Assembly: GCF_018143015.1 (NCBI RefSeq)
Contig: NC_054742.1
Coordinates: 57,173,195-57,237,194 of the forward strand
Length of the DNA stretch: 64,000 nucleotides
DNA from: Lytechinus variegatus
Taxonomy: Eukaryota > Echinodermata > Echinoidea > Temnopleuroida > Toxopneustidae
Direction: 5' to 3'
The notes beneath the pieces are model-generated. The model was not told where the DNA came from and made no database searches. It saw only the letters and a list, made by a program, of their open reading frames with translations. Each line of letters opens with the position of its first letter. Positions within the stretch are counted from its first letter, which is position 1. This document shows positions 1 through 13,754 of the stretch, piece by piece. The position numbers and the translations under genes are program-made.

Positions 1-98
1 TATGATATAGGTGACAAATCTGAGTGAAAATATACCTATAAACAAATCAAAACAAGAACAAGAACATAACCTCAAAATACAGAAATTCTTAGTTTCTA

Positions 99-325
99 CA
101 CTGTAAAAACTGCGGTGTTAAAACTGACACCAATTGGTGTTAATAGAGGACCACACCCTGAGGTGTTAAAATTACACCCAAGAGATTAAACGTAACACCA
201 AAGAGTGTAAATGTAACAACAAAAGGTGTTGTAATAACACCTATAGGTGTAAAACTAACACCACCAATTTAACACCGGTGTAAAATAACTGGTGTGGTCC
301 TCTATGTACACCGGTTAACACCAGT
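99..325. repeat. CACTGTAAAAA-type MITE, copy 1
   Basis: Begins CACTGTAAAAAC right after a TA (97-98), as expected for a TA-target element. The body is a chain of short inverted words, AACACC and GGTGTT, recurring every 15-25 bp. The same sequence recurs in the opposite orientation at 19901-20140 and in decayed form near 25490-25830 and 45000-45300. The right end has diverged, so the terminal inverted repeat is clear only on the left. No coding capacity. Confidence 0.7.
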
Positions 326-699
326 CCAAACATCATATGAATAATGACCGGGAAAGGTGAACAACCGAATCGATCGGTGAATTTAGTCAGATCCTCGAAA
401 GAGAGAAACCCTAACCCGGTATAGCGGTGGATGGGATAGTTTGACATCAATAAGGTATATAATGGCTTCAATTAGATGGAATGGCTTAGATGTCAAAGAC
501 AAGGTGGTGTAAGTTCATGGGAATGGATGACAGCGTATGGGAAGCTCTAGCAGCCCCCCCCCCCCTATGAAAAAGAGATAAAGAAAAAAGCAAAATAGAG
601 AAATTGGGGAGGGCGGGATCCAATGACGTCATGTCTTACTATTGTATACACAATCTAGTAAATATCACCATCAGAGGTAGTTCAACTTTATTTCATAAA
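326..699. other. Intergenic, no gene seen
   Basis: AT-rich unique-looking DNA with a C10 run near 555-565 and one TGACGTCA palindrome at 624-631. I see no exon, RNA gene or element boundary. Confidence 0.5.
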
Positions 700-931
700 A
701 CCCACTACGCAATGAGAACGTTGGGCAACATACTTTCCACTGCATTGGGTAATGTATGTTGGTAAAATATAATATTCTGGGCAATTATTTTCCAACTGAG
801 CAAATATATTACACAATTCCTAGTTTTTATTACCAAATTTGGGCAGATTTTAACTTAGAGTTGTGTGAACAGTATGTTACCCAAGATTGGTAAAAAGTTG
901 GGCATTTTTTGCTCAACAATTTTAAGAGTGT
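700..931. repeat. Probable TA-flanked MITE (GGGCAA/TTGGTAAA words)
   Basis: The right end reads TTTTAAGAGTG followed by TA (932-933), the reverse complement of a CACTCTTAAAA terminus like that of the element at 50101-50318. Inside, TTGGGCAA and TTACCAA words repeat in both orientations. Loosely related words occur at 19210-19365. The left boundary is not defined. Confidence 0.45.
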
Positions 932-1214
932 AGTTTGTGAATAGTATCAAGAATCCTTGATTTTTTTTATTCATAGTATCTCTACAGTGCTCTCCGATGT
1001 GATGTTAATGTAAATTGGTTTTAACAATTACATTTGAGATAGCACAAAGTTTGCTATATTGGAAAAGTTTTGACCAACCTAAAATAGAGACTTTTAAGGA
1101 AACTGTAATTTTTAATGAATATTGTGCCCCTACCTATTAAAAAAATGTGTCAATACTCATACTCTTATGCAATCCATTCAATAGTCTTTTTACTTTATTT
1201 GCGAGGCTTGTAAT

Positions 1215-1460
1215 CGATATCAATCGAAAATAGTCATTGTATATTTTACGTTATGGCACAACATTGCAGAACTTCGTTCTTCTTTAAACTAACACCGTGA
1301 GATTGACAATGATTATGTAATTTTATCTGTTAACGATTGATTACTAAAACTGTAATTCAATTTAAAAAAAATACTTGATAAGATCAAACAATATCGGAAT
1401 ATTGGGTAATTTAATACATTTATCTACTGCAAACTGGTAGTCAATTTTCAGTTTTCTCTC
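1215..1460. repeat. Local tandem duplication, copy 1
   Basis: Shares GCACAACATTGCAGAACT, CCGTGAGATTGACAA, TATTGGGTA and TTATCTACTG, in order, with 1480-2290. Copy 1 is uninterrupted and so preserves the empty target of the element inserted in copy 2. No coding potential seen. Confidence 0.75.
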
Positions 1461-1479
1461 CTATTATACAGGTTCATAA

Positions 1480-2290
1480 CATGAATCAAAATTAGAGACT
1501 GTATATTTCATTTTATTGCACAACATTGCAGAACTCATTTCTTTAAACTATAACACACCGTGAGATTGACAAGGATTGTGTAATAATATCTGTTGTATTT
1601 CAATTTAATACATAAAAAATGTTAAACGTTATCGGTATATTGGGTATTTTAAAGGGGAATCCAGCCTTGGCCATAAAATGTTGTGTTGGGAAGAAGAAAA
1701 ATAAATTAAACAGAATGGCGAAAGTTTGAAAGAAATCGGACAAGCGATAAGAAAGTTATAGCTGCTTTAAAATTGAGATCTCTAATAGTATGTAGATTTC
1801 AAATTGGCAACTGGGTAAGTAAATTATGACAAGGGGCAAGGACAACTTTCCCATAGGCCATGTACTTTATTATCAGGGATTTGTGGTTTTCTCCTAAGTA
1901 CCTATTCCCCTGGGGCAGTAATCTAAATATAACCCATGTAGTATATTGTTTTATGTCCTCATGAAAGAAAAATATAATTTGAAATAAAACTTTAGGGAAA
2001 AATTACATTTTAGCCATAATATGTATTGGAGTACATGGAAGAGTAGTCCTTGCCTTACATCACTATGACATCCCATATGCGGCCAATTTGAAGTCTCCAT
2101 GGGTATAGTGATTACCAATATTTACAACTTTTAAAAATTCATAACTTTCTTGTTGTTTGTCCAATATTGTTCAAACTTTCACCTATTAACTTGTCTGATT
2201 TTTCTTTTTCTTATAAAAACAAGTTTTTATTTGGGTTGGATTCCCTTTAACACAATTATCTACTGGTAAGCTGGTATTCAACTTTCAGGC
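1480..2290. repeat. Local tandem duplication, copy 2, interrupted by a MITE
   Basis: Second copy of the 1215-1460 sequence, split at TTAA (1649-1652 and 2247-2250) by the foldback element at 1653-2246. The two halves rejoin in the order seen in copy 1. Confidence 0.7.
1653..2246. mobile_element. TTAA-flanked foldback MITE
   Basis: Flanked by TTAA on both sides. Starts AGGGGAATCCAGCC and ends GGGTTGGATTCCCT, giving an imperfect terminal inverted repeat. The arms continue inward with related sequence such as AAAGTTTGAAAGAAATCGGAC on the left and its diverged complement on the right. It has no ORF and is non-autonomous. The target TTAA is intact, and uninterrupted, in the neighbouring duplicate near 1410. 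Confidence 0.85.
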
Positions 2291-5200
2291 ACAGCGCTAC
2301 ATGGGGGGGAGTGGGGGCGATCGCCCCTATCGTTTTCAAGTATTCAAAATTAAGAAAAGCGGAGAAAGTAAGAAAAAGAGAATGAAAAGGAAGATAGAAC
2401 AATAATAATTGAAAAACTAGAACTGCAATCGTTTCAGAACGATGTGCATGCATTGACGCCTCTGATTTAATAGAGGGCAAGAAACAGAAGGAGATAGAAA
2501 GAAAACTGTAGATGATATACATTCTCAAAATATTAGAGGGCGCTATTTCTTAAAGGAATGGTCACTGATGCGTAAAACACAGTTAGATTATGTGAAATGA
2601 TACAATTGGCAAACCCTGAAAATATGAGACAAAAATAAATTCAAAGGAAGTTATGGCAATTCAACTATTTTAAGACTTTGCAATAGAGGGCGCTATTTCT
2701 AAAGTTATGGTCACTAATTATGGATAACATGTCTACCAAATTAGAATGAATTTTGATGAGGAACGGTGGCAGGGGAGGACTAACAAATATTACATGTTAA
2801 TCAAATTGGATATTAGCACTTTTTGCTGTCCATAGGAAGTTACATTCTCGAGTAAAATTTTTTAGACCATATTGGCGGCCCATATGTGGTTGTTGAAAAT
2901 GTGTGCATTGTGAGCAGGATACCATGTGTTCAGATTGACTTATCTTGAAATTTTCTGTTGTATAACCCATCTAGACGTGGCTATGTCGTATTTGGTATCA
3001 CTAGAAAGAGTATTCCAATGCGGTGACATTGATACCACTTTTATTTGTGTGGAGGCAATAGACCGGAAGTAAATGCCATATAAAGAAAGACATTAAAAAT
3101 GAAGGTTTTGCACAATAATTTTAAGCTACCGTCAGCAATTTGTTAGTTACAAAACATTAACGAATTGTTTAAGTATATATCAATACTCATATCTGCCAAG
3201 TTAAAAAGGATAAGCTTCAATAATAAGGAAATAAGAGCAAGTTGAAGTTGTGCTGGCAGTAAAGTGCATTTTTGGGTATTTTGCTGATTTTCAGGAGCAT
3301 TTTTGAGATATTTCGTCAGTTGTAAGGTATATATTTTTTTAAATGGCATGAAAGGGCATATCTTGAAGACCCTAAATCCAAGAAAGGGTACGGGTTTGGC
3401 CATGCATGACGCAATGAGGGGCATTCAAAGGTAAGCGTTTTTGAAACTTTAGAGGGCGCTATTTCAATGACAGAAGATCAATCATGCGTGAAAACTTAGT
3501 AGCATGTATGCTATGATACTGTGATCAATTTCTAAAAGAATGAGCGCAAAATGAATAAAAACACAAAAGTTACGGCCATTTTACGACTTTTAGACATTAC
3601 ATTTCAATAAATATGAAGTTTTTGAAGGAAGGCTATTTCGGATTTGAATTTAAGGCATGAAGATGGCATTTTGAAGGTCAAGTTATGCGTCGCAGATGAT
3701 GGAGCAACTCTTGGACTATCTATAGCAATTTGTTAGAAGTCTGTAGCATGCAGGATAACTGAGATATGAAAGAATGAAGAATGGTATGCAAATGGACTTG
3801 AAATTGACAAAATGGCGCCTGGATGGTCATGCATGAGTGATTTTGGAAAATGGAAGACGAGAGGCACAACTAGGGATGCTGGACAACATGTCTACCAAAT
3901 TTGGATGAATTTGGATCAGGGACGGAGTCAGGGTAGAGCTAACAAAACCATGTGTTAAACAAATGGGATTTTGGTGGAAGAAGAAGAAGAAGAAGACTAG
4001 AACTGCAATCGTTTCAGAACGATGTGCATGCATTGACGCCTCTGATTTAATAGAGGGCAGAAACAGAAAGAGATAGAAAGAAAACTGTAGATGATATACA
4101 TTCTCAAAATATTAGAGGGCGCTATTTCTTAAAGGAATGGTCACTGATGCGTAAAACACAGTTAGATTATGTGAAATGATACAATTGGCAAACCCTGAAA
4201 ATATGAGACAAAAATAAATTCAAAGGAAGTTATGGCAATTCAACTATTTTAAGACTTTGCAATAGAGGGCGCTATTTCTAAAGTTATGGTCACTAATTAT
4301 GGATAACATGTCTACCAAATTAGAATGAATTTGATGAGTAACGGTGGCAGGGGAGGACTAACAAATATTACATGTTAATCAAATTGGATATTAGCACTTT
4401 TTGCTGTCCATAGGAAGTTACATTCTCGAGTAAAATTTTTTAGACCATATTGGCGGCCCATACGTGGTGGTTGTTGAAAATGTGTGCATTGTGAGCAGTA
4501 TACCATGTGTTCAGATTGACTTATCTTGAAATTTTCTGTTGTAACCTATGTCGTATTTGGTATCACTGGAAAGAGTATTCCAATGCGGTGACATTGATAC
4601 CACTTTTATTTGTGTGGAGGCAATAGACCGGAAGTAAATGCCATATAAAGAAAGACATTAAAAATGAAGGTTTTGCACAATAATTTTAAGCTACCGTCAG
4701 CAATTTGTTAGTTACAAAACATTAACGAACTGTTTAAGTATATATCAATACTCATATCTGCCAAGTTAAAAGAATAAGCTTCAATAATAAGGAAATAAGA
4801 GCAAGTTGAAGTTGTGCTGGCAGTAAAGTGCATTTTGGGTATTTTGCTGATTTTCGGGAGCATTTTTGAGATATTTCGTCAGTTGTAAGGTATATATTTT
4901 TTTAAATGGCATGAAAGGGCATATCTTGAAGACCCTAAATCCAAGAAAGGGTACGGGTTTGGCCATGCATGACGCAATGAGGGGCATTCAAAGGTAAGCG
5001 TTTTTGAAACTTTAGAGGGCGCTATTTCAATGACGGAAGATCAATGATGCGTGAAAACATAGTAGCATGTTTGTTATGATACCGTGATTAATTTCTAAAA
5101 GAATGAGCGCAAAATGAATAAAAACACAAAAGTTACGGCCATTTTACGATTTTTAGACATTACATTTCAATAAATATGAAGTTTTTGAAGGAAGGCTATT

Positions 5201-7153
5201 TCGGATTTGAATTTAAGGCATGAAGATGGCATTTTGAAGGTCAAGTTATACGTCGCAGATGATGGAGCAACTCTTGGACTATCTATAGCAATTTGTTAGA
5301 AGTCTGTAGCATGCAGGATAACTGAGATATGAAAGAATGAAGAATGGTATGCAAATGGACTTGAAATTGACAAAATGGCGCCTGGATGGTCATGCATGAG
5401 TGATTTTGGAAAATGGAAGACGAGAGGCACAACTAGGGATGCTGGACAACATGTCTACCAAATTTGGATGAATTTGGATCAGGGACGGAGTCAGGGTAGA
5501 GCTAACAAAACCATGTGTTAAACAAATGGGATTTTGGTGGAAGAAGAAGAAGAAGAAGACTAGAACTGCAATCGTTTCAGAACGATGTGCATGCATTGAC
5601 GCCTCTGATCTAATAGAGGGCAAGAAACAGAAAGAGATAGAAAGAAAACTGTAGATGATATACATTCTCAAAATATTAGAGGGCGCTATTTCTTAAAGGA
5701 ATGGTCACTGATGCGTAAAACACAGTTAGATTATGTGAAATGACACAATTGGCAAACCCTGAAAATATGAGACAAAAATAAATTCAAAGGAAGTTATGGC
5801 AATTCAACTATTTTAAGACTTTGCAATAGAGGGCGCTATTTCTAAAGTTATGGTCACTAATTATGGATAACATGTCTACCAAATTAGAATGAATTTTGAT
5901 GAGGAACGGTGGCAGGGAGGACTAACAAATATTACATGTTAATCAAATTGGATATTAGCACATTTTGCTGTCCATAGGAAGTTACATTCTCGAGTAAAAA
6001 TTTTTAGACCATATTGGCGGCCCATACGTGGTTGTTGAAAATGTGTGCATTGTGAGCAGTATACCATGTGTTCAGATTGACTTATCTTGAAATTTTCTGT
6101 TGTAACCTATGTCGTATTTGGTATCACTGGAAAGAGTATTCCAATGCGGTGACATTGATACCACTTTTATTTGTGTGGAAGCAATAGACCGGAAGTAAAT
6201 GCCATATAAAGAAAGACATTAAAAATGAAGGTTTTGCACAATAATTTTAAGCTACCGTCAGCAATTTGTTAGTTTCTGTTACAAAACATTAACGAACTGT
6301 TTAAGTATATATCAATACTCATATCTGCCAAGTTAAAAAGAATAAGCTTCAATAATGAGGAATAAGAGCAAGTTGAAGTTGTGCTGGCAGTAAAGTGCAT
6401 TTGGGGTATTTTGCTGATTTTCGGGAGCATTTTTGAGATATTTCGTCAGTTGTAAGGTATATATTTTTTTAAAATGGCATGAAAGGGCATATCTTGAAGA
6501 CCCTAAATCCAAGAAAGGGTACGGGTTTGGCCATGCATGACGCAATGAGGGGCATTCAAAGATAAGCGTTTTTGAAACTTTAGAGGGCGCTATTTCAATG
6601 ACGGAAGATCAATGATGCGTGAAAACTTAGTAGCATGTATGTTATGATACCGTGATCAATTTCTAAAAGAATGAGCGCAAAATGAATAAAAACACAAAAG
6701 TTACGGCCATTTTACGACTTTTAGACATTACATTTCAATAAATATGAAGTTTTTGAAGGAAGGCTATTTCGGATTTGAATTTAAGGCATGAAGATGGCAT
6801 TTTGAAGGTCAAGTTATACGTCGCAGATGATGGAGCAACTCTTGGACTATCTATAGCAATTTGTTAGAAGTCTGTAGCATGCAGGATGACTGAGATATGA
6901 AAGAATGAAGAATGGTATGCAAATGGACTTGAAATTGACAAAATGGCGCCTAGATGGTCATGCATGAGTGATTTTGGAAAATGGAAGACGAGAGGCACAA
7001 CTAGGGATGCTGGACAACATGTCTACCAAATTTGGATGAATTTGGATGAGGGACGGAGTCAGGGTAGAGCTAACAAAACCATGTGTTAAACAAATGGGAT
7101 TTTGGTGGAAGAAGAAGAAGAAGAAGAAGAAGAAGAAGAAGAAGAAGAAGAAG

Positions 7154-7212
7154 ATTACGGAATAGGAATATGGAACAAGAACAATGCATTGTCGCCATTG
7201 GGCGTCAATGCA
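7154..7212. repeat. 59-bp hairpin unit, end of monomer 3
   Basis: Single unit starting ATTACGGAATAGGAATATGG, between a long GAA tract (about 7108-7153) and the next monomer. Its last 28 bp form an imperfect hairpin: TGCATTGTCGCC pairs with GGGCGTCAATGCA around a short loop. An equivalent single unit lies at 8789-8847 and another at 15780-15838. Confidence 0.85.
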
Positions 7213-10200
7213 ACTAGAACTGCAATCGTTTCAGAACGATGTGCATGCATTGACGCCTCTGATTTAATAGAGGGCAAGAAACATAAGGAGATAGAGAGAA
7301 AACTCTAGATGATATACATTCTCAAAATGTTAGAGGGCGCTATTTCTTAAAGGAATGGTCACTGATGCGTAAAACACATTTGGATTATGTGAAATGATAC
7401 AATTGGCAAACCCTAAAATATGAGACAAAAATAAATTCAAATAAGGAAGTTATGGCAATTCAACTATTTTAAGACTTTGCAATAGAGGGCGCTATTTCTA
7501 AAGTTATTGTCACTAATTATGGATAACACGTCTACTAAATTAGAATGAATTTGGAGGAGGAACGGTGGCAGGGGAGGACTAACAAAAATTACATGTTAAT
7601 CAAATTGAATTGTAGCACATTTTGCTCTCCATAGGAAGTTACATTCTGGAGTAAACAATTTTAGACCATTTGGCACCCCATACGTTGTTGTTGAAAATGT
7701 GTGCATTGTGAGCAGTATACCATATGTTCAGATTGACCTATCTTGAAATTTTCTGTTGTAACCTATGTCGTATTTGGTATCACTGAAAAGAGTATTCCAA
7801 TGCGGTGACATTGATACCACTTTTATTTGTGAGCAGGCAATAGACCGGAAGTAAATGCCATATAAAGAAAGACATTAAAAATGAAGGTTTTGCACAATAA
7901 TTCGAAGCTGGCGTCAGATTTTTGTCAGTTTCTGTTACAAAAGGTTGACGAACGGTTGAAGTATATATCAATACTCATATCAGCCAAGTTAGAAAGAATA
8001 AGCTTCAATAATAAGGAAATAAGAGCAAGTTAAAGTTGTGCTGGCAGTAAAGTGCATTTTTGGGTATTTTGCTGATTTTCGGGAGCATTTTTGAGATATT
8101 TCGTCAGTTGTAAGGTATATATTTTTTTGAATGGCATGAAAGATAATATCTTGAAGACCCTAAATTCAAAAAAGGGTACGGGTTTGGCCACGCATGACGC
8201 AATGAGGAGCATTCAAAGGTAAGCGTTTTTGAAACTTTAGAGGGCGCTATTTCAATGACGGAAGGTCAATGATGCGTGAAAATTCAGTAACTTGTATTTT
8301 ATGATACCGTTATCAATTCCTGAAAGAATGAGCTCAAAATGAATAAAAACAAGAAAATTATGGCCATTTTACAATTTTTTTACTTTACATTTCAATAAAT
8401 ATGAACTTTTTGAAGGAAGGCTATTTCGGATTTGAATTTAGGACATGAAGATGGCATTTTGAAGGTCAGGTTATACGTCGCAGATGATGGAGCAACTCTT
8501 TGACTATCTATAGCAATTTGTTAGAAGTCTGTAGCATGCAGGATAATTGAGATATGAAAGAATGAAGAATGGTATGCAAATGGACTTGAAATTGACAAAA
8601 TGGCGCCTGGATGGTCATGCATGAGTGATTTTGGAAAATGCAAGACGAGAGGCACAACTAGGGATGCTGGACAACATGTCTACCAAATTTGGATGAATTT
8701 GGATGAGGGACGAGTCAGGGTAGTCAGGGTAGAGCTAACAAAACCATGTGTTAAACAAATGGGATTTTGGTGGAAGAAGAAGAAGAAGATTACGGAATAG
8801 GAATATGGAACAAGAACAATGCATTGTCGCCATTGGGCGTCAATGCAACTAGAACTGCAATCGTTTCAGAACGATGTGCATGCATTGACGCCTCTGATTT
8901 AATAGAGGGCAAGAAACAGAAAGAGATAGAAAGAAAACTGTAGATGATATACATTCTCAAAATATTAGAGGGCGCTTTTTCTTAAAGGAATGGTCACTGA
9001 TGCGTAAAACACAGTTAGATTATGTGAAATGATACAATTGGCAAACCCTGAAAATATGAGACAAAACTAAATTCAAAGGAAGTTATGGCAATTCAACTAT
9101 TTTAAGACTTTGCAATAGAGGGCGCTATTTATAAAGTTCTGGTCACTAATTATGGATAACATGTCTACCAAATTAGAATGAATTTTGATGAGGAACGGTG
9201 GCAGGGGAGGACTAACAAATATTACATGTTAATCAAATTGGATATTAGCACATTTTGCTGTCCATAGGAAGTTACATTCTCGAGTAAAATTTTTTAGACC
9301 ATATTGGCGGCCCATACGTGGTTGTTGAAAATGTGTGCATTGTGAGCAGTATACCATGTGTTCAGATTGACTTATCTTGAAATTTTCTGTTGTAACCTAT
9401 GTCGTATTTGGTATCACTGGAAAGAGTATTCCAATGCGGTGACATTGATACCACTTTTTTTGTGCGGAGGCAATAGACCGGAAGTAAATGCCATATAAAG
9501 AAAGACATTAAAAATGAAGGTTTTGCACAATAATTTTAAGCTACCGTCAGCAATTTGTTAGTTTCTGTTACAAAACATTAACGAACTGTTTAAGTATATA
9601 TCAATACTCATATCTGCCAAGTTAAAAAGAATAAGCTTCAATAATAAGGAAATAAGAGCAAGTTGAAGTTGTGCTGGCAGTAAAGTGCATTTTTGGGTAT
9701 TTTGCTGATTTTCGGGAGCATTTTTGAGATATTTCGTCAGTTGTAAGGTATATATTTTTTAAATGGCATGAAAGGGCATATCTTGAAGACCCTAAATCCA
9801 AGAAAGGGTACGGGTTTGGCCATGCATGACGCAATGAGGCATTCAAAGGTAAGCGTTTTTGAAACTTTAGAGGGCGCTATTTCAATGACGGAAGATCAAT
9901 GATGCGTGAAAACTTAGTAGCATGTATGTTATGATACCGTGATCAATTTCTAAAAGAATGAGCGCAAAATGAATAAAAACACAAAAGTTACGGCCATTTT
10001 ACGACTTTTAGACATTACATTTCAATAAATATGAAGTTTTTGAAGGAAGGCTATTTCGGATTTGAATTTAAGGCATGAAGATGGCATTTTGAAGGTCAAG
10101 TTATGCGTCGCAGATGATGGAGCAACTCTTGGACTATCTATAGCAATTTGTTAGAAGTCTGTAGCATGCAGGATAACTGAGATATGAAAGAATGAAGAAT

Positions 10201-10895
10201 GGTATGCAAATGGACTTGAAATTGACAAAATGGCGCCTGGATGGTCATGCATGAGTGATTTTGGAAAATGGAAGACGAGAGGCACAACTAGGGATGCTGG
10301 ACAACATGTCTACCAAATTTGGATGAATTTGGATCAGGGACGGAGTCAGGGTAGAGCTAACAAAACCATGTGTTAAACAAATGGGATTTTGGTGGAAGAA
10401 GAAGAAGAAGAAGAAGACTAGAACTGCAATCGTTTCAGAACGATGTGCATGCATTGACGCCTCTGATTTAATAGAGGGCAAGAAACAGAAGGAGATAGAG
10501 AGAAAACTCTAGATGATATACATTCTCAAAATATTAGAGGGCGCTATTTTTTTAAAGAATGGTCACCGATGCATAAAACACAGTTGGAGTATGTGAAATG
10601 ATACAATTGGCAAACCCTGAAAACATGAGACCCAAAATAAATTCAAACAAGGAAGTTATGGCAATTAAACTATTTCAAGACTTTGCACGAGAGGGCGCTA
10701 TTTCTAAAGGTTATGGTCACTAATTATGGACAATATGTCTATCAAATCAAAATGAATTTGGATGAGAAACGGAGGCAGCCGAAGACTAACAAAAATTACA
10801 TTTAATCAAATTGGATTTTGGCAGATTTTGCCTTCCATAGGAAGTTACATTCTCGAGTCAAACAGATTTCGTCCATTTTTAGACCATGTGGCCGC

Positions 10896-11057
10896 TGAAC
10901 AAAGAGAGAGAGAGATAAAGACGTAGAGAGAGTAATAGAAATAAGCATACAAATTCACTGACAATTCATTAACGTAACCCAGTGTTAAGTACATATCAGA
11001 ACGATGTGCATGCATGAACTGAGTTTATCAATGCAATAGACACTGTGTACAATTCTG
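10896..11057. repeat. Extra block of long-type monomer (monomer 6)
   Basis: A GA-rich stretch followed by CAGAACGATGTGCATGCATG, a near-copy of the monomer head, then CACTGTGTACAATTC. Absent from monomers 1-5 and 7, where the flanks meet directly. Equivalent blocks are at about 14476-14698 (monomer 8, the longest) and 16324-16498 (monomer 9). Confidence 0.7.
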
Positions 11058-13754
11058 TTGTTGATAATGTGTGCATAGTGAGCAGTATACCATGTGTTCA
11101 GATTGACTTATCTTGAAATTTTCTGTTGTAACCTATGTCGTATTTGGTATCACTGGAAAGAGTATTCCAATGCGGTGACATTGATACCACTTTTATTTGT
11201 GCGCAGGCAATAGACCGGAAGTAAATGCCATATAAAGAAAGACATTAAAAATGAAGGTTTTGCACAATAATTTTAAGCTGACGTCAGCAATTTGTTAGTT
11301 TCTGTTACAAAACATTAATGAACTGTTGAAGTATATATCAATACTCATATCTGCCAAGTTAGAAAGAATAAGCTTCAATAATAAGGAAATAAGAGCAAGT
11401 TGAAGTTGTGCTGGCATTAAAGTGCATTTTGGGGTATTTTGCTGATTTTCGGGAGCATTTTTCAGATATTTCGTCAGTTGTAAGGTATATATTTTTTTAA
11501 ATGGCATGAAAGGGCATATCTTGAAGACCCTAAATCCAAGAAAGGGTACGGGTTTGGCCGTGCATGACGCAATGAGGAGCATTCAAAGATAAGTGTTTTT
11601 GAAACTTTAGAGGGCGCTATTTCAATGACGAAAAATCAGTGATGCGTGAAAACTGAGTATTATGTATGATATGGTACTGTAATCAACTCCTGAATATATG
11701 AGCTCGAAATGAATAAAAACAAGAAAAATTATGGCCATTTTACGATTTTTTACTTTACATTTTAATAAATATGAAGTTTTTGAAGGAAGGCTATTTCGGA
11801 TTTGAATTTAAGGCATGAAGATGGCATTTTGAAGGTCGAGTTATACGTCGCAGATGACGGAGCAACTCTTGGACTATCTATAGCAATTTGTTAGAAGTCT
11901 TTAGCATGCAGGATAACTGAGATATGAAAGAATGAAGAATGGTATGCAAATGGACTTGAAATTGACAAAATGGCGCCTGGATGGTCATGCATGAGTGATT
12001 TTGGAAAATGGAAGACGAGAGGCACAACTAGGGATGCTGGACAACATGTCTACCAAATTTGGTTGAATTTGGATGAAGGACGGAGTCAGGGTAGAGCTAA
12101 CAAAACCATGTGTTAAACAAATGGGATTTTGGTGGAAGAAGAAGAAGAAGAAGAAGAAGACTAGAACTGCAATCGTTTCAGAACGATGTGCATGCATTGA
12201 CGCCTCTGATTTAATAGAGGGCAAGAAACAGGAAGAGATAGAAAGAAAACTGTAGATGATATACATTCTCAAAATATTAGAGGGCGCTATTTCTTAAAGG
12301 AATGGTCACTGATGCGTAAAACACAGTTAGATTATGTGAAATGATACAATTGGCAAACCCTGAAAATATGAGACAAAAATAAATTCAAAGGAAGTTATGG
12401 CAATTCAACTATTTTAAGACTTTGCAATAGAGGGCGCTATTTCTAAAGTTATGGTCACTAATTATGGATAACATGTCTACCAAATTAGAATGAATTTTGA
12501 TGAGGAACGGTGGCAGGGGAGGACTAACAAATATTACATGTTAATCAAATTGGATATTAGCACATTTTGCTGTCCATAGGAAGTTACATTCTCGAGTTAA
12601 ATTTTTTAGACCATATTGGCGGCCCATACGTGGTTGTTGAAAATGTGTGCATTGTGAGCAGCTTACCATGTGTTCAGATTGACTTATCTTGAAATTTTCT
12701 GTTGTAACCTATGTCGTATTTTGTATCACTGGAAAGAGTATTCCAATGCAGTCACATTGATACCACTTTTTATTTGGGTGGAGGCAATAGACCGGAAGTA
12801 AATGCCATATAAAGAAAGACATTAAAAATGAAGGTTTTGCACAATTATTTTAAGCTACCGTCAGCAATTTGTTAGTTTCTGTTACAAAACATTAACAAAC
12901 TGTTTAAGTGTATATCAATACTCATATCTGCCAAGTTAAAAAGAATAAGCTTCAATAATAAGGAAATAAGAGCAAGTTGAAGTTGTGCTGGCATTAAAGT
13001 GCATTTTGGGGTATTTTGCTGATTTTCGGGAGCATTTTTGAGATATTTCGTCAGTTGTAAGGTATATATTTTTTTAATGGCATGAAAGGGCATATCTTGA
13101 AGACCCTAAATCCAAGAAAGGGTACGGGTTTGGCCATGCATGACGCAATGAGGAGCAATCAAAGGTAAGTGTTTTTGAAACTTTAGAGGGCGCTATTTCA
13201 ATGACGAAAAATCAGTGATGCGTGAAAACTGAGTAGTATGTATGATATGGTACTGTAATCAACTCCTGAATATATGAGCTCGAAATGAATAAAAACAAGA
13301 AAATTATGGCCATTTTACGATTTTTTTACTTTACATTTTAATAAATATGAAGTTTTTGAAGGAAGGCTATTTCGGATTTGAATTTAAGGCATGAAGATGG
13401 CATTTTGAAAGTCAAGTTATACGTCGCAGATGACGGAGCAACTCTTGGACTATCTATAGCAATTTGTTAGAAGTCTTTAGCATGCAGGATAACCGAGATA
13501 TGAAAGAATGAAGAATGGTATGCAAATGGACTTGAAATTGACAAAATGGCGCCTGGATGGTCATGCATGAGTGATTTTGGAAAATGGAAGACGAGAGGCA
13601 CAACTAGGGATGCTGGGGCAACATGTCTACCAAATTTGGTTGAATTTGGATGAAGGACGGAGCCAGGGTAGAGCTAACAAAACCATGTGTTAAACAAATG
13701 GGATTTTGGTGGAAGAAGAAGAAGAAGAAGAAGAAGAAGAAGAAGAAGAAGAAG

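Noticed and set aside
3143-3424. Minus-strand 93-95-codon ORF recurring in several array monomers (also 11295-11582 and 16727-17014)
   Set aside because: The frame is interrupted or shortened in most monomers and its recurrence follows from the tandem repeat. No family resemblance, signal peptide or splice structure.
7102-7308. Poly-Glu, poly-Arg or poly-Phe ORFs across the GAA tracts of the array
   Set aside because: They are translations of a GAA microsatellite plus the monomer head in different frames, with no preserved start or stop.
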